Positions 20,782 through 32,065 of a DNA stretch of 64,000 bases are shown in pieces. This stretch comes from Sarcocystis neurona (Eukaryota; Apicomplexa; Conoidasida; Eucoccidiorida; Sarcocystidae). Under the pieces are notes generated by a model, which was given only the letters and a program-made list of their open reading frames with translations, searched no databases and was not told where the DNA came from. The stretch spans positions 1,740,042 to 1,804,041 of the forward strand of contig KL647308.1 in assembly GCA_000727475.1 (NCBI GenBank), given 5' to 3'. The translations under genes were made by a program, and so were the position numbers. The number at the start of each line of letters is the position of its first letter. The stretch's first letter is position 1.

Positions 20782-23700
20782 AAAGCACGCTCTTAGAGCG
20801 ACACGAAATCAGAATTCTGTTTTGTGACTGCTGCTGACGATCGGTTTTAAGGTAGTGTGACCCGCGCGTACATTTTGTATTCTGTGACTGTTCGTGAACT
20901 CTCAATATCAATGTGCTCACGTGCAGCGATTGAGAAACCTTTGTGTCCGCGGGCAAGAACGTACTGTTGCAGCATCCTCAAGATGCATGCACATCTCGTA
21001 CATTGTTTCACTTTACATCTTATGGACGCTTCTATGAGTAGGGGGTGTGGGCTCTTATGGGCGCGCACGCTGGAGACGGCATGAGCAAGACTCTGCTGGG
21101 CTAATACATGGACTGCGAGGTATCCAATCGTACTTTACTCGAACAGGCCTGTGTACGTATGCAGATAAAGCTTCTACTAGATACGCCTATGCAGATCAGC
21201 GCTACATGACTTTCTCACGTGCATGTCTGTTCCTGCGTGCCCTTTCTATGGTGCACGGTCGCGACGCATTACGTGAGTTCTGCGACCCTAAGTGACTTTT
21301 CGGCTGAAAAGGGATTTTCAGGCGTTGCACAGGAAATTGGACTGGATACTGAACACACACACAATCTGTGGACACTCCCACCCGCCGGCTGTGGCTCTTA
21401 CAATCAGCGCATAGATGTTGCACTGCCCTATGTCTGTCTCTCTGCATGTAAAAAGAGACACACACGCACGCGCACACACCCACAGCACAAAGATGACGGA
21501 TGCGCACCGTATTCCTGTATCTGAATGAACACACGTGTCAGCCCGTTAACGTAGGCTGCATTCTGCTGACTCCGCGCTTGTTAGCGTTTCACGTTTTCCG
21601 ACAGACTCTTCGGGACTGGATACTCGAACAGAAACTGGCTGCCTCCCATGTCACCAGCACTAATAATGAAACACCGGGCTTTTTGAAGTCCCGTCGAAAG
21701 CGTTGTCGCAGAAGCGCAGCTCTTACCTGCTCTTCTGTAGTTTTCTACTCAGGCAAATTAGCAGAGGCTGATTTACCGCGTGTCTGTATGAACGGTGCCC
21801 TCTACAGCTAATTTTGAAGCCCTACATCCTTGAGCTGCTGTACGCCCAGACACACGCGTATTTAAAGATATGTGCAGACGTAGGTAGATACGCACCGCAG
21901 GCACGTGGAACCGAAACTTAGCTACTGCTGACAGACGAAAGAGCCTGACTGATTTGCTGTGGTACACGCATACACAGACGGCAGTTATATGTTTGTTGAG
22001 GAACGTGTCGGACACGATTCACAGAGAGGTGCAGATATAGCTGCCGCGGAGACGCTTGCTCCTCATGTGGGAGACTCATCGCTCAGAAACACAGTACACT
22101 GACATTTCAACCTGCCGCTGCACATTGCCATGTGTAGCTACAGAAAAGGAGACCACCTGCATTTCTATTCTAATCTGTCAATGATTCCTCGAACAACAGA
22201 AGCAGTTGATTCTTGTGTGTACGGCGCAATGCGTAGAAAGTATGCAAACAAAGCACAATGCTCTATTTCCAAATAGTTACTCTTTCTCAATACAGGTTTG
22301 TCCACTGATCAATCAGCTCACTCATAGACGTATGTCTTTGCCGACACGTACCAGAGACAGACAAGCACGTTCGAGAGCACGTCAGTACTGCGCACAAGTC
22401 TGCAGAAACGGATGCGTGCCGCACGTTGCAAAGCCTGCGCAAGCCTCGTAAAACATTTGCTCTCATGGAACTTACACTAAGTCCTTCCAAGTCTGTATAA
22501 TTCGTCCAGTTCTGCAGAGATGAAGTCATTAGGCAAGATTCTATCCATTGAGCAGTCTTTTTTTCTTGCTCTGTTCTGCTTGCGAAGCGCTCCAGTTAGA
22601 TCAGTCCACGGGGTATGAGGGTACACACATATATATATGTAGACACAAACATATGTGTACATACGTGTGCATATAGTTGTGTGCATACTGGGTTCACCTA
22701 CCTATCTGCGTATCCACGTTATACAATAATATCTGTACGCCGTATTCCTGGTGCTGAACAGCCGATGCCTTCAATGTGTCGCTGAACACGGGGTTGCAGG
22801 GGGGAAGTGACGCCAAGGTATCCGTCTATACTTGTGCACACAACAAACGTTTCACGCTGTAGTCCAACTTGTTCAGCAGTGAAGCGCGCAGCTCTGTTCA
22901 GGAGACGTTCTTTGCGTGTAACTAGCCGGCGTCTCGCCTGGGACGTGCACCCCACCACATGTGGCACAGACTTCTGCGATTATCTCTCCTCAGAAAGCTG
23001 TTTGCTCGACAAGGCATTGTACGCACGAGCCTAAAACTCGCCCCGTTTCGCTGCTTTCCCAATGATACAGCCCCTCCACTCTCTGCGCCACACAAGTTCG
23101 CCTTCCTCACTGAAGTGGCAGTTGTATGCACGTTTCTCTTCGAGGCGTCAGTGAGATGGCTGCTACAGATTCAGTGGTGCGCTGCCACTGATGTACGTCG
23201 TCCGTGAATAGCATATATGTAACGTTAGATTTTGCATACAGTAATGTGACAGACGTCTGCAGATATGCAACATCCGATCCTTGGGGCACCGGCTCAATGT
23301 CTAGTTGATTGTGCGAGGGACGCGGCGCACTTTGAAAGGTTTTTCCGTAGTGCATGGCCATTTACATTCCGGGAATAATGGAGCTAGATTCACGTCTTCT
23401 TTGAACCCTCTTGGTCTTGCAGCGTACCAGGCGCTGCCAACAGATCAGCTACAAGTATTTCAACAGTGTGGTTAACTCCTAAGGTGCGGACAACCAGCTC
23501 TACGCAAAGAAACACATTTCAACGAGAAGGGAAGCATCAGACAAAAGGGAAAGCAACAGCGTGTCCATGGAGTCGCCCAGCCTTCGTGCGTTGGTACCTA
23601 CGAGGAGATCCGGCAAATAAATCAACACCTTGGTGGCTACCACTTCTGTGCTGTGCCAAAACCATTCCTTTTCTCTTCGTCAACTTCTTCTGTCACTATT

Positions 23701-24450
23701 CTGTACGCGTCTCGCGTGAAGGACGACCCCAGGAACGGCAGCGCAGCAGCGGGAGCAGCGCTCACAGCAGGTTACACAGCTACCACGGCAACAATTTAAA
23801 ATGGCACGGCCAGCAGCATCAGCTGCAGTTGGTTAGCTGTCCTCGCAAACAAAAGCAGCAAGTCGATAACAGGGAGTGCAGTATAGGAGTGATAACACCA
23901 GACAGTCGAACAAAGAAAAGACGACGCAGCAGCAACGCAACGACGGCACGAAGGGAAGTGTGTCAGCTGCAATATTAGCCCTGACCCCACTGCAGATACA
24001 GCGGAAGAGTCAGAAAACCAGTTGAAAACCGCGGTTGCGGAAGTGTCGCGTCGGTCGCCTTTATGCGCCTGTATCAACATTTATATCAACTGCTGTGGGC
24101 AGCTGGAAAAACCGCAGCAGCTCGTGTATCCAGTTTATATAGTACAGCATGGGTCAGTCCGCGCAGCAACGCCGTTCAGACCTAGGCGGAGGTGTACTTT
24201 GAACGTGGGTAGACACGTGGACACGTGTCTGGTGTGGTTGCAACGCAGACACACCCACAGCCCCCCCCCCCACATATACACGTACGACTGTACCACAAGT
24301 GCAGCCACTTTTTAAGGGTGGAGGTGTACACGCTGTGAGTTAAGCCAATACAAGACATGTATCTGTCAACCGGAAGGTGTGCAGGCGCCTATACTTCTGT
24401 ACACACAGAGAATGCTTGTTCTGTCGGAGAGTGTCCCACAACGGCAAAGC
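20782..24450. other. Downstream unique sequence, no supported gene
   Basis: Short frames only, the longest at 23,466-23,978 plus (170 codons) without a recognisable domain. Contains copy B of the duplicated segment, a short TA/GT block near 22,620-22,680 and an 11-base C run near 24,261. CAG repeats reappear in force from about 24,450. Confidence 0.5.
21060..21285. repeat. Copy B of the same duplicated segment
   Basis: Contains CATGAGCAAGACTC, TACATGGACTGCGAGGTAT and GTGTACGTATGCAGATAAA. It lies about 280 bases after the end of the apple-domain gene, 1.27 kb from copy A, as if the last intron and exon had been duplicated and the second exon copy lost. Confidence 0.6.
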
Positions 24451-26760
24451 CATCAGCAGCCGTGCTGTGTCGGCAGCAGATAGTCAGGAAACGTTTCCGA
24501 GCAGCAGCAACTGACGCAGGCAGGCACTGGTCCTGTCGCTGCTGCCGTACGTTTCATGTCCAGGAGATTGCAAAACAGACGAGCGCTCTACGCGTGCGGT
24601 CCGTAGCGGTTACCTGCGCTCACAGCGTGGAAAAAAAGGACAATCTGCTAACTCTCTGTGTTTCCACAACGGGTGGAAACGGAGCACTATCGGCGGAAAG
24701 TGCCGGGGTCGCTGCAGCTCCTACTGTCGCTGCCTTTGCTGCTGTCCTGCGTGAGCCATTGTTGTTGATGGGCTGCTGTCTTCGGTACAAGCAGCTTTTT
24801 TCTGCTCTGTTGTGTGTCTCACTGAGTGCCTGCAGATCTCTTTGCAGAGCGGCAGCAGTTATAATAACAGGCAGCTTCCGTGGATACCCGCCACCCGAAG
24901 AAACAGCAAGATTCAGGTGCAACAGCCGCAAACGGGCAGACGTGACAGCAGCAGAACTGCCTCAACGAAGTCGCGCGCCTGTTGCTGCTGCGTCAATTCC
25001 TGCTGTTTCCTAGTTGGGGCGATTGCTTCCACTGCCCCAGTATGTCGAAATTTCTGCAGCTGCTGCTCTTAAGCAAATTCACGCGTCTGCGCGTGCAGCT
25101 TCTGCGGCATGGTCACCTGCAGCCGAAAACGCAAGTGTTGCACTTTCTGGAGTGCAGCTCCTCAAGCTGCAGGACGTGTCTCCTGCGGCTCACCTTTTAC
25201 CCTTCGTTTCTCCTGCTGCCGCTGCTTAGGTATCTGCTTAAGTATCTGCGGCTGCACAGCTGCAGGGAAGCAGGCTGAGGCAGGGCAGCGATCGCTGCTC
25301 CTCCATCTCTCTCTCCCTCTCCTGCCGGTGCTGTCCCTCTCGTTTGCTATTCTCTGCTGCAGCAGTTTGATTAGTCAGGAGTACTTCTGCTGCATCTGGC
25401 AACGCTGTTTCTTTGCTGCTGTCTTCTCCCCCCAGGACGCAATGTAGCCAGCACCCAGAAAAATTCCCCGTCGGCCTACGAGGCTCCACCAATTTCTTCT
25501 TGAGCGCTCCTCACGTCCTGCGCTCTAATAAATCCTCCTGCTGCAATACAACTGCTGGAGCACGTCTTCCTGCTGCTTCCTTCAAGGCTGCGTCGGTAGT
25601 ATGTCAACTGCCGACATAGCTGCTGCTGCTCTTGCTGCAGTGGGTGCTGTCGTATCTGTTGCTCCTGTCTTTGCTCTTGCCGTGGCTGTGTTGCCGCTGC
25701 TGCTGCGGCGGCGCCTGCTGCTGCTGTACTTCTCACCTTACCTCCTCGTGTACGGTGGCTGCTGCTGTTGAAACTCTCGCTGTACTTGGCGTCGCTCGAC
25801 GTTGGTGGTGTCCCTGCGGCACCTGTGCAGCACACGCTCTTCCTCCATTGACTGATTCATTCAGAAAATTCAGTCGTGCTCATCTAGCGAACTATCTTTT
25901 CCTTGTCGCTGCCTTTTCTCTTCACGCTGCTGTACTTACTGCTGCTGTACTTGCTGCTGCTGTACTTGCTGCTACTGTACTTGCTGCTGCTGTATCTGCT
26001 GGTGCTGCTGCTGCTGTACCTGCTGCTGCTGCTGCTGTAAGCGTCCCTGCTGCTGTTGCTGCTGCTGTCGCCATTGATGCTGCCGCTGCGGGTGCTCCCG
26101 TTGTTCGTTTTGCAGCTGTTGAATCATCTACACCACATGCCTACGAGGTCTAACTTCGCAGCAGCAGCTACGACAGCGACGGCAGTAGCTGCTGCTGCAG
26201 TGGCCGGCGCAGGCGGTGACATTCTCCTCCTGCTGCTGTCTCTTCTCTTCGCGTGGACGCACCATAACCCCTGGGGTTCGACGTCCTTAAAAAAAGACGG
26301 CAACACCGAGTCGTCGCGAGCGTCTCTATTGCTTTTCTACCTGCTGACGCCACGAGGTGGCACCCCAGAGAGGTCCCGGCGGTACAACAGCAGCAGGGGG
26401 ACCACTTCCGCAGCAGCACCAGCAGCACTGCCGCAGCGGCAGCACCACTGCCGTAGCAGCAGGAGCAGCACTGCCGCAGCAGCCACAACTCCAGAAACAG
26501 CAGCAGAGAACGGCAGCTTGGTGTGCGGACGGACCTTGCAGCCGCCGCTTCTTCCGATTCAGCGGCAGTACCCGTGTGATGCGACAGCAAGAGAACTCAG
26601 CGAAACGAGCAGCAGGAAACCCGCAACGACAGGTGCGGCAAAAAGACACGCAGCAGGCGCAGCAGCAGTGCCAGCAGCACGTATCTCAGATGGAAAGCAG
26701 TTGATGCAGTCGTACTTGTTGTTGTCGTTGTACTTGTAGTAACGACGCCGCCGAAACAGC
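24451..26760. other. CTG/CAG-rich stretch, coding status unclear
   Basis: Repeat-rich DNA with several mutually exclusive frames. The more protein-like ones are 24,620-24,931 minus (with LQRDLQALSETHNRAEKSC), 24,357-25,013 plus, and 25,476-25,835 minus (Gln-rich, ending AQDVRSAQEEIGGAS). None has a domain or a supported splice pair. A local array of CTGTACTTGCTGCTG units lies at about 25,925-26,040. Confidence 0.4.
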
Positions 26761-26837
26761 ACAGCAGCAGTAGTAATACTGGTGTACGAGTAGACATGAG
26801 TAGCAGTAGTAGTAGAAGGAGCAGCACTAGTAGTATC

Positions 26838-26963
26838 ACTCCTGCTAGTACTCCCATTACTAGCAGTGCAGCTAATACTGGTAGTAGTAGTAGTGGTAGC
26901 AGGGCTAGCAGTAGAGGTAGTCGTGCTGCCAGAGCAGCAGTGTAGTGGTAGTAGTAGTAGACA
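26838..26963. repeat. Left arm of inverted TAG-type repeat
   Basis: Reverse complement of 27,226-27,353 with few mismatches. Matching landmarks are TGCTAGTACTCCCATTACTA here and TAGTAATGGGAGTACTAGCA there, and CTGCCAGAGCAGCAGTGTAG here and CTACACTGCTGCTCTGGCAG there. The arms are made of GTA/TAG-type trinucleotides, unlike the CAG repeats around them, and weaker matching extends a further 20-25 bases outward. Confidence 0.88.
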
Positions 26964-26964
26964 C

Positions 26965-27160
26965 TTAGACTAGCGTCGCAGCACATTGTTTCATTCGATA
27001 GTCCACGTCCAATCTGACAAGGAGAAAACAGAATATTTCTGTTATCCAGAAGGCGACTGTACCGAATAAATAATTACTTCCTCCATATATCTTTTCCAGA
27101 TAACTTGGCAGCTGTGAATCGATTTGTAGCTCCACTACATATAGTGCCAGGACGGTATTT
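26965..27160 (-). CDS. Possible membrane-protein terminal exon
   Basis: Within the spacer of the inverted repeat the sequence is free of trinucleotide repeat, and one minus-strand frame reads as ordinary protein: VLALYVVELQIDSQLPSYLE, then an aromatic hydrophobic stretch GTVAFWITEIFCFLLVRLDV, then DYRMKQ and a stop. A possible acceptor (GTATGCTAAG) precedes it in phase 2. The pattern of an FW pair, a membrane span and then a basic/aromatic Asp-Tyr end vaguely resembles the C-terminus of P4-type ATPases, but this is too weak to name. No partner exon was found. Confidence 0.28.
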
Positions 27161-27225
27161 CTTAGCATACTATGCCATATTAAAAGTAGTAGTAGTAGTA
27201 CTACTACACTACTAGTAGTAGAGGT

Positions 27226-27353
27226 AGTGCTACTACTACTACACTGCTGCTCTGGCAGTACGACTACCCCTACTGCTAGCCCTGCTGCCCCTACTACTAC
27301 TACTGCTACTGCCAGCATTAGCTGCACTGCTAGTAATGGGAGTACTAGCAGAA
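27226..27353. repeat. Right arm of inverted TAG-type repeat
   Basis: Pairs with 26,838-26,963 across a spacer of about 260 bases. Further GTA-type repeat without a clear partner continues to about 27,600. Confidence 0.88.
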
Positions 27354-28038
27354 GTGGTACTGCTAGGAGAGATACGAGGAGTAGTACTACTACTGAGACA
27401 ACAGCCATGTAGTAGTAGTTGTCGTGGTAGTAGTAGTAGTGTGAATAGTAGTAGTAATAGTCGTAGTGGGAGCAGCAGTAGTAGTGGGAGTAGTAGCAGT
27501 AGTGGTATTGTAGTGATAGTCGGAGTTGTTGTGGCAATAGTAGAAGTAGTAGAAGCAGCAAAGGTAACAGCAACAGTAACAGGAGGAATGTTATCGTAGT
27601 AGTCGTAGTAGAAGAGAAAATTGTCGTCGAATTGTTTATAAGGAAGCCGGGCTTGAAAAAGGAAGAGCCGCAGCAGCAGCAGCAACCGCGTTGAACGTGG
27701 CTTGAGCGGCGGTCCACGTTGCTGCAAGAGAAAGCGAAGGAGAGTGTGGGGTCGTTGGGGCTCTGTTTTCTGCAGCTGTGTGATAAACGTGTATCGATAA
27801 AGAAAAGGTGAGCAGCCTCTACCGGAAGTTCGCCTTCTCCTCTTCCTCCTCCTGCTGCTCGCTTCTTCTTTTTTGAGCACAGATGCTGCTGGAGTCTGTC
27901 TGCTGCTGCTGCTGCTCTTGCGGTTCATTCCCCTTGTTGGCTGTGTCGCCTTGTCAGGCTGCGGCTGTGTGGGGCTTCTTTTTCCACCGGCAGCTGCTGC
28001 GGTGGCGTCCTGTTCGGTGCAGCTGCTTGCAGCGGCTA

Positions 28039-28243
28039 CTACTGCAGCTTCTCCGCCTGCTGCAGCAGTTGCTGCTGCAGCAACGCAATGCGTGCATCCC
28101 GCTGCAGCAGTTGCTGCTGCTGGGTGCGCAGGTCCATCTGCTGCTGCTGCAGCGCCGCCTCACCCCGCCTCCGTTCCACGGTGAGCTGCTGCTCTGCCTT
28201 GGCTGCTGCCTGCTGCATGCGTTCTCGCACGCCTCGCATCTCC
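28039..28243 (-). CDS. Coiled-coil terminal exon
   Basis: Acceptor CTGCTGCAG, then 68 codons of heptad-like sequence (EMRGVRERMQQAAAKAEQQL, later LLQRDARIALLQQQLLQQ) to a TAG stop. It begins in phase 2. The upstream exon at 29,933-30,021 ends in phase 2, and the junction would read NLRREMRGVRERM with the coiled coil uninterrupted. The composition (Q, E, R, L, A with charged heptads) is distinct from the poly-Leu and poly-Ala of the other frames. Probably the 3' end of a long minus-strand coiled-coil gene. Confidence 0.5.
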
Positions 28244-28632
28244 CTGCAGCAGTGTGAGCAACAGCAGACATACACGGCAACACCCCTGCAACGCCTCTGT
28301 CACGGTCTCACATGGCAGCAGCTGCAGCCTCGCCCCTCCACGACGGCTAGACAGCACCCACCGCCTTGCGACCCTGGCAGCAGCAGCAGTCGTAGCACGG
28401 CGGGCTGAGGAGAACGCTGCAGCAGCAATCGCAGGGCAGCCGCCGCCGGCGGTGACACTGCTGCTGCAGCCAAGCAGCAGAACAACAGAGTCGCTCTGCC
28501 AGCAGCAGCGCACCTGCTGCTGCTCGTCTGCCCGCTGCAGCAGCAGGGCGTCCTGCACCACCCGCAGCAGCAACAGCAGCACCGCGGCAGCAGCAGCGGC
28601 GGCGCGACAGCGCTCCTGGGGAGCAGCACCAT

Positions 28633-29317
28633 GTGTGTATACAAACGTAGGCGAACATATACACATACGTACATATACGGACCTGCGCACCCAACTCGAA
28701 AGAACAGCAGGCCTGTCATGGTGCAAATCGCAAACGTACCCTGTCTCAGAGTGTCCAGTTGTACAAACCACGAATCATATGTATTAATAGAAAGGCAAAG
28801 ACAGCAGAAGCAGTTGTAGAATATATATGGCAGTGGGCGTACGCACATCCACGCAAAGCGCCTACGTGTGTATGTGTGTGACGACTTAGGGCTGCTTCCT
28901 TGGATATGTGCAGACGTATATGTACGTATGTGTATATGTTCGCCTACGTTTGTATACACACACTGGTTAAGCACGTGCCCCTCCTCATGTGTATATAATT
29001 GGATCTGCTTACCTTATTTACATATATATATGTTCTCACTTATATATGCTATGTATATCAAAGCAGGACACGCAACTCTGCACATATCCAAGGAAGCAGC
29101 CCTAAGTCGTCACACACATACATACAAATGAAAGGACCTCTGTGTCTGTATACGCGTACGGATGTAAAAGTAGATGTATCTTTATATATAAGTGAGAACA
29201 TATATATATGTAAATAAGGTAAGCAGATCCAATTTTATACACATGAGGAGGGGCACGTGCTTATATCGATGTATGTATACAAACGTAGGCGAACATATAC
29301 ACATACGTACATATACG
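28633..29317. repeat. Scrambled inverted repeat cluster
   Basis: Element b (ACAAACGTAGGCGAACATAT core) occurs at 28,633-28,679 and 29,274-29,317 in one orientation and at 28,915-28,960 in the other. Element x (CTTAGGGCTGCTTCCTTGGA core, 28,871-28,913) is inverted at 29,078-29,120. Element y (AAGCACGTGCCCCTCCTCAT start, 28,969-29,047) is inverted at 29,184-29,263. The left order is x-b-y; the right order of inverted copies is x-y-b, so this is not a simple palindrome. Confidence 0.88.
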
Positions 29318-29339
29318 TGTATATATTTCATAAGATAAG

Positions 29340-29860
29340 AAGACCTAACTCGTTATATATATAGACGAGTGTAGTCCTATATATATAAATGTGTTCATAT
29401 ATATATATGACAAATGTGTGTACGCAGAAATGAATGATGTAGGTAACCGGCAAGCAGCTAAAGGGAATGCCGCTTTACACCACGATAAAGACAGCCCCGC
29501 ACATGTACACCTACACATATATATGTATATGGGTATATTTTCATATACTGGTACACAAATATATGTATATATATATGTTGGCGATACTTCACGAGTATAT
29601 CCATAAGCACTTCTCTATTTACGTGGAACGCATATATGTATTTAGGGACGCAGAGCCAGAGAGAGGCAATAGACACACAGGTACGGCTACGTACACATGT
29701 GTACATATATGCGCATATAGACATGTATATAGAGAGATTTATGGACATTTATAGCAGATATATATACGTGTGTATATGTATACACTTATACGGAGGGGGA
29801 GTAAGAGAGAAAGTAGAGAGGTAGGTACACACACGTATATATACGTACACACGGACGCCT
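29340..29860. repeat. TA/GTATA-rich block
   Basis: TATATATA runs with ACACATGTAC and GATAGA steps; no coding potential. It would lie within the intron between the coiled-coil exons at 29,933-30,021 and 28,039-28,243. Confidence 0.8.
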
Positions 29861-29932
29861 ACATTTGCATGTATGTAGATGGATAGATAAAGAGACAGAA
29901 AACTTTTGCAGACGAGTATTTGTGCTTCTGAC

Positions 29933-30021
29933 CGGCGCAGGTTGTGGAGCTCTGCTTCGAGAGCGCGGCTCTGCTGCTGCTGCAGACGCAGCGCCTCTCT
30001 AAGTTTCTGCGTCTCCTCCGT
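29933..30021 (-). CDS. Coiled-coil exon
   Basis: The acceptor is GTTACTTCTGCAG. The exon encodes TEETQKLREALRLQQQQSRA and continues LEAELHNLR, a clear heptad stretch. Phase 0 in and phase 2 out at a GTCAGA donor (non-consensus at +3) matches both neighbours (32,450-32,531 ends phase 0; 28,243 starts phase 2). If the donor is wrong the frame stays open for a further 14 codons or so into the TA block. Confidence 0.5.
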
Positions 30022-30029
30022 CTGCAGAA

Positions 30030-30480
30030 GTAACAGCAGCGCCACGGACAGCACCAGCAGAAGCACACGCGGAAGCAGATGCAGCAGCAGCAGCAGATGC
30101 AGCAGCAGCAGCAGAGGCAGCAGCAAGAGCAGAGGCAGCAGCAGCAGCAGAAGCAATAACAGCACCAAAAGCAGCAGCGGAAGCAGCAGCAGAAGCAGCG
30201 GCGGCAGAAGCAGCGGCAGCAGAAAGAGCGGCAGCAGAAAGAGCAGCAGCAGAAGCAGCAGCAGCAGCAGAAAGAGCAGCAGCAGGAGCAGCAGCAAAAC
30301 GCAGCGGCTGTGTGTGACTCACGCAGGGGGCGACGCAGAAGCATGCGCAGAGAGGAGCAGAGACCAAAATAGCAGCAGCAGCGGCGTGGAGGTGGAGCAG
30401 CAGAACAAGGAGCAACAGAAGCAGCGCGTCACGTCACTTTTCACAGCACAGCACGCCACTCCCAGCACCAGTGGCAGCTA
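30030..30480. repeat. GCAGCAGAA/CAG-rich array
   Basis: Interrupted CAG repeats with AGAAGCAGCAGC and AGAGGCAGCAGC steps. Open in several frames (Ser/Arg, Ala or Gln); treated here as intronic in the minus-strand coiled-coil gene. Confidence 0.6.
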
Positions 30481-31005
30481 CTTCCGTATACATATACATA
30501 CATAGAGACAGAAACATATACTGAGAGACAGACATACGGATATATATAGAGAGAGGGAGACACAGAGACAGACAGAGACGGAGAGATAGACAACAGCAAC
30601 AACTTTTTTATTGACTGATAGAGGGGTAGAGTACGTAGGGAGAAGGAGGGGCAAGCACACACAGAAAAAGTAGTCAAAGAAGTATGTTGACGCTTTCCAC
30701 TAGGAACCGCAACGGTGTGAGGAGCTCCCGAGAGCAGCAGCAGCAGGCAGGTGTGTGCGGCCCAGAAATTGCAGCAGCAGCGCGCAAAAAGCTCGAAGGA
30801 AAACAAGGCAAGAGGTGTCTCGTCTTTCAAACTACTAGACGAGCCGTCTACTTGTGCTGCTGCTCGACCGTCGCAGTAACAAATGTTGCTAACGCTCAAC
30901 CTGCTACTGATGCTGCTGTCACTGATACGACCTGCTGCGGCTCCTTCTTCTGCTGCCGCCGCCGCATGCTTCTTCGTCTCCTGCGGCTCTGTCTGCGAGA
31001 CTCCA

Positions 31006-31170
31006 ACCGCTGCCGCTGGTCCGCCTGCTGCGCTGCTGCTGCTGAGATGCTGCTGCTGCTGCGAGACTCCCCCTGGTCCGCCTGCTGCGCTGCTGCTGCT
31101 GAGATGCTGCTGCTGCTGCGAGACTCCCCCTGGTCCGCCTGCTGCGCTGCTGCTGCTGAGGTGCAGTTGC
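31006..31170. repeat. 57-bp tandem repeat, about three copies
   Basis: Unit with CTGCTGCGAGACTCCCCCTG and GTCCGCCTGCTGCGCTGC. On the minus strand one frame reads as a 19-residue peptide repeat (GGVSQQQQHLSSSSAAGGP). Copies are nearly identical, so the array is recent. It ends about 130 bases before an assembly gap. Confidence 0.9.
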
Positions 31171-31303
31171 TGCTGCGGCTGCACTGCTGCTGCGGCTGCA
31201 CTGCTGCTGCTGAGGTGCCGCCGCTGCTGAGGTGCTACTGGTGCTGCGCGGCTGCTGGTTGCAAACGCTGTGCCGCGGCCGTTTCTTCTTCTGAGCCGCG
31301 ATG

Positions 31304-32065
31304 NNNNNNNNNNNNNNNNNNNNNNNNNNNNNNNNNNNNNNNNNNNNNNNNNNNNNNNNNNNNNNNNNNNNNNNNNNNNNNNNNNNNNNNNNNNNNNNNN
31401 NNNNNNNNNNNNNNNNNNNNNNNNNNNNNNNNNNNNNNNNNNNNNNNNNNNNNNNNNNNNNNNNNNNNNNNNNNNNNNNNNNNNNNNNNNNNNNNNNNNN
31501 NNNNNNNNNNNNNNNNNNNNNNNNNNNNNNNNNNNNNNNNNNNNNNNNNNNNNNNNNNNNNNNNNNNNNNNNNNNNNNNNNNNNNNNNNNNNNNNNNNNN
31601 NNNNNNNNNNNNNNNNNNNNNNNNNNNNNNNNNNNNNNNNNNNNNNNNNNNNNNNNNNNNNNNNNNNNNNNNNNNNNNNNNNNNNNNNNNNNNNNNNNNN
31701 NNNNNNNNNNNNNNNNNNNNNNNNNNNNNNNNNNNNNNNNNNNNNNNNNNNNNNNNNNNNNNNNNNNNNNNNNNNNNNNNNNNNNNNNNNNNNNNNNNNN
31801 NNNNNNNNNNNNNNNNNNNNNNNNNNNNNNNNNNNNNNNNNNNNNNNNNNNNNNNNNNNNNNNNNNNNNNNNNNNNNNNNNNNNNNNNNNNNNNNNNNNN
31901 NNNNNNNNNNNNNNNNNNNNNNNNNNNNNNNNNNNNNNNNNNNNNNNNNNNNNNNNNNNNNNNNNNNNNNNNNNNNNNNNNNNNNNNNNNNNNNNNNNNN
32001 NNNNNNNNNNNNNNNNNNNNNNNNNNNNNNNNNNNNNNNNNNNNNNNNNNNNNNNNNNNNNNNNN
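31304..32065. other. Assembly gap (N)
   Basis: 762 undetermined bases between CAG/CTG-rich flanks. It falls in the interval between two candidate coiled-coil exons, so an exon could be hidden here. Confidence 0.98.

Larger units (their letters stand above)
9760..24450. other. Repeat-poor island between repeat-rich blocks
   Basis: About 14.7 kb in which CAG/CTG runs are nearly absent (a small cluster at 13,680-13,745 and a few units near 15,980 and 16,435). Base composition is balanced and stop codons are frequent in all frames. Both edges are sharp. Alternating repeat-rich and repeat-poor segments are a known feature of Eimeria chromosomes. The only convincing gene inside is the apple-domain gene. 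Confidence 0.85.

Noticed and set aside
24357..25013. 218-codon plus-strand frame at the right border of the repeat-poor island
   Set aside because: No recognisable domain, and a minus-strand frame over the same bases looks at least as protein-like; neither can be supported.
25920..26040. Regular CTGTACTTGCTGCTG units, considered as a CRISPR-like array
   Set aside because: There are no unique spacers; it is a degenerate short tandem repeat in a eukaryotic genome.
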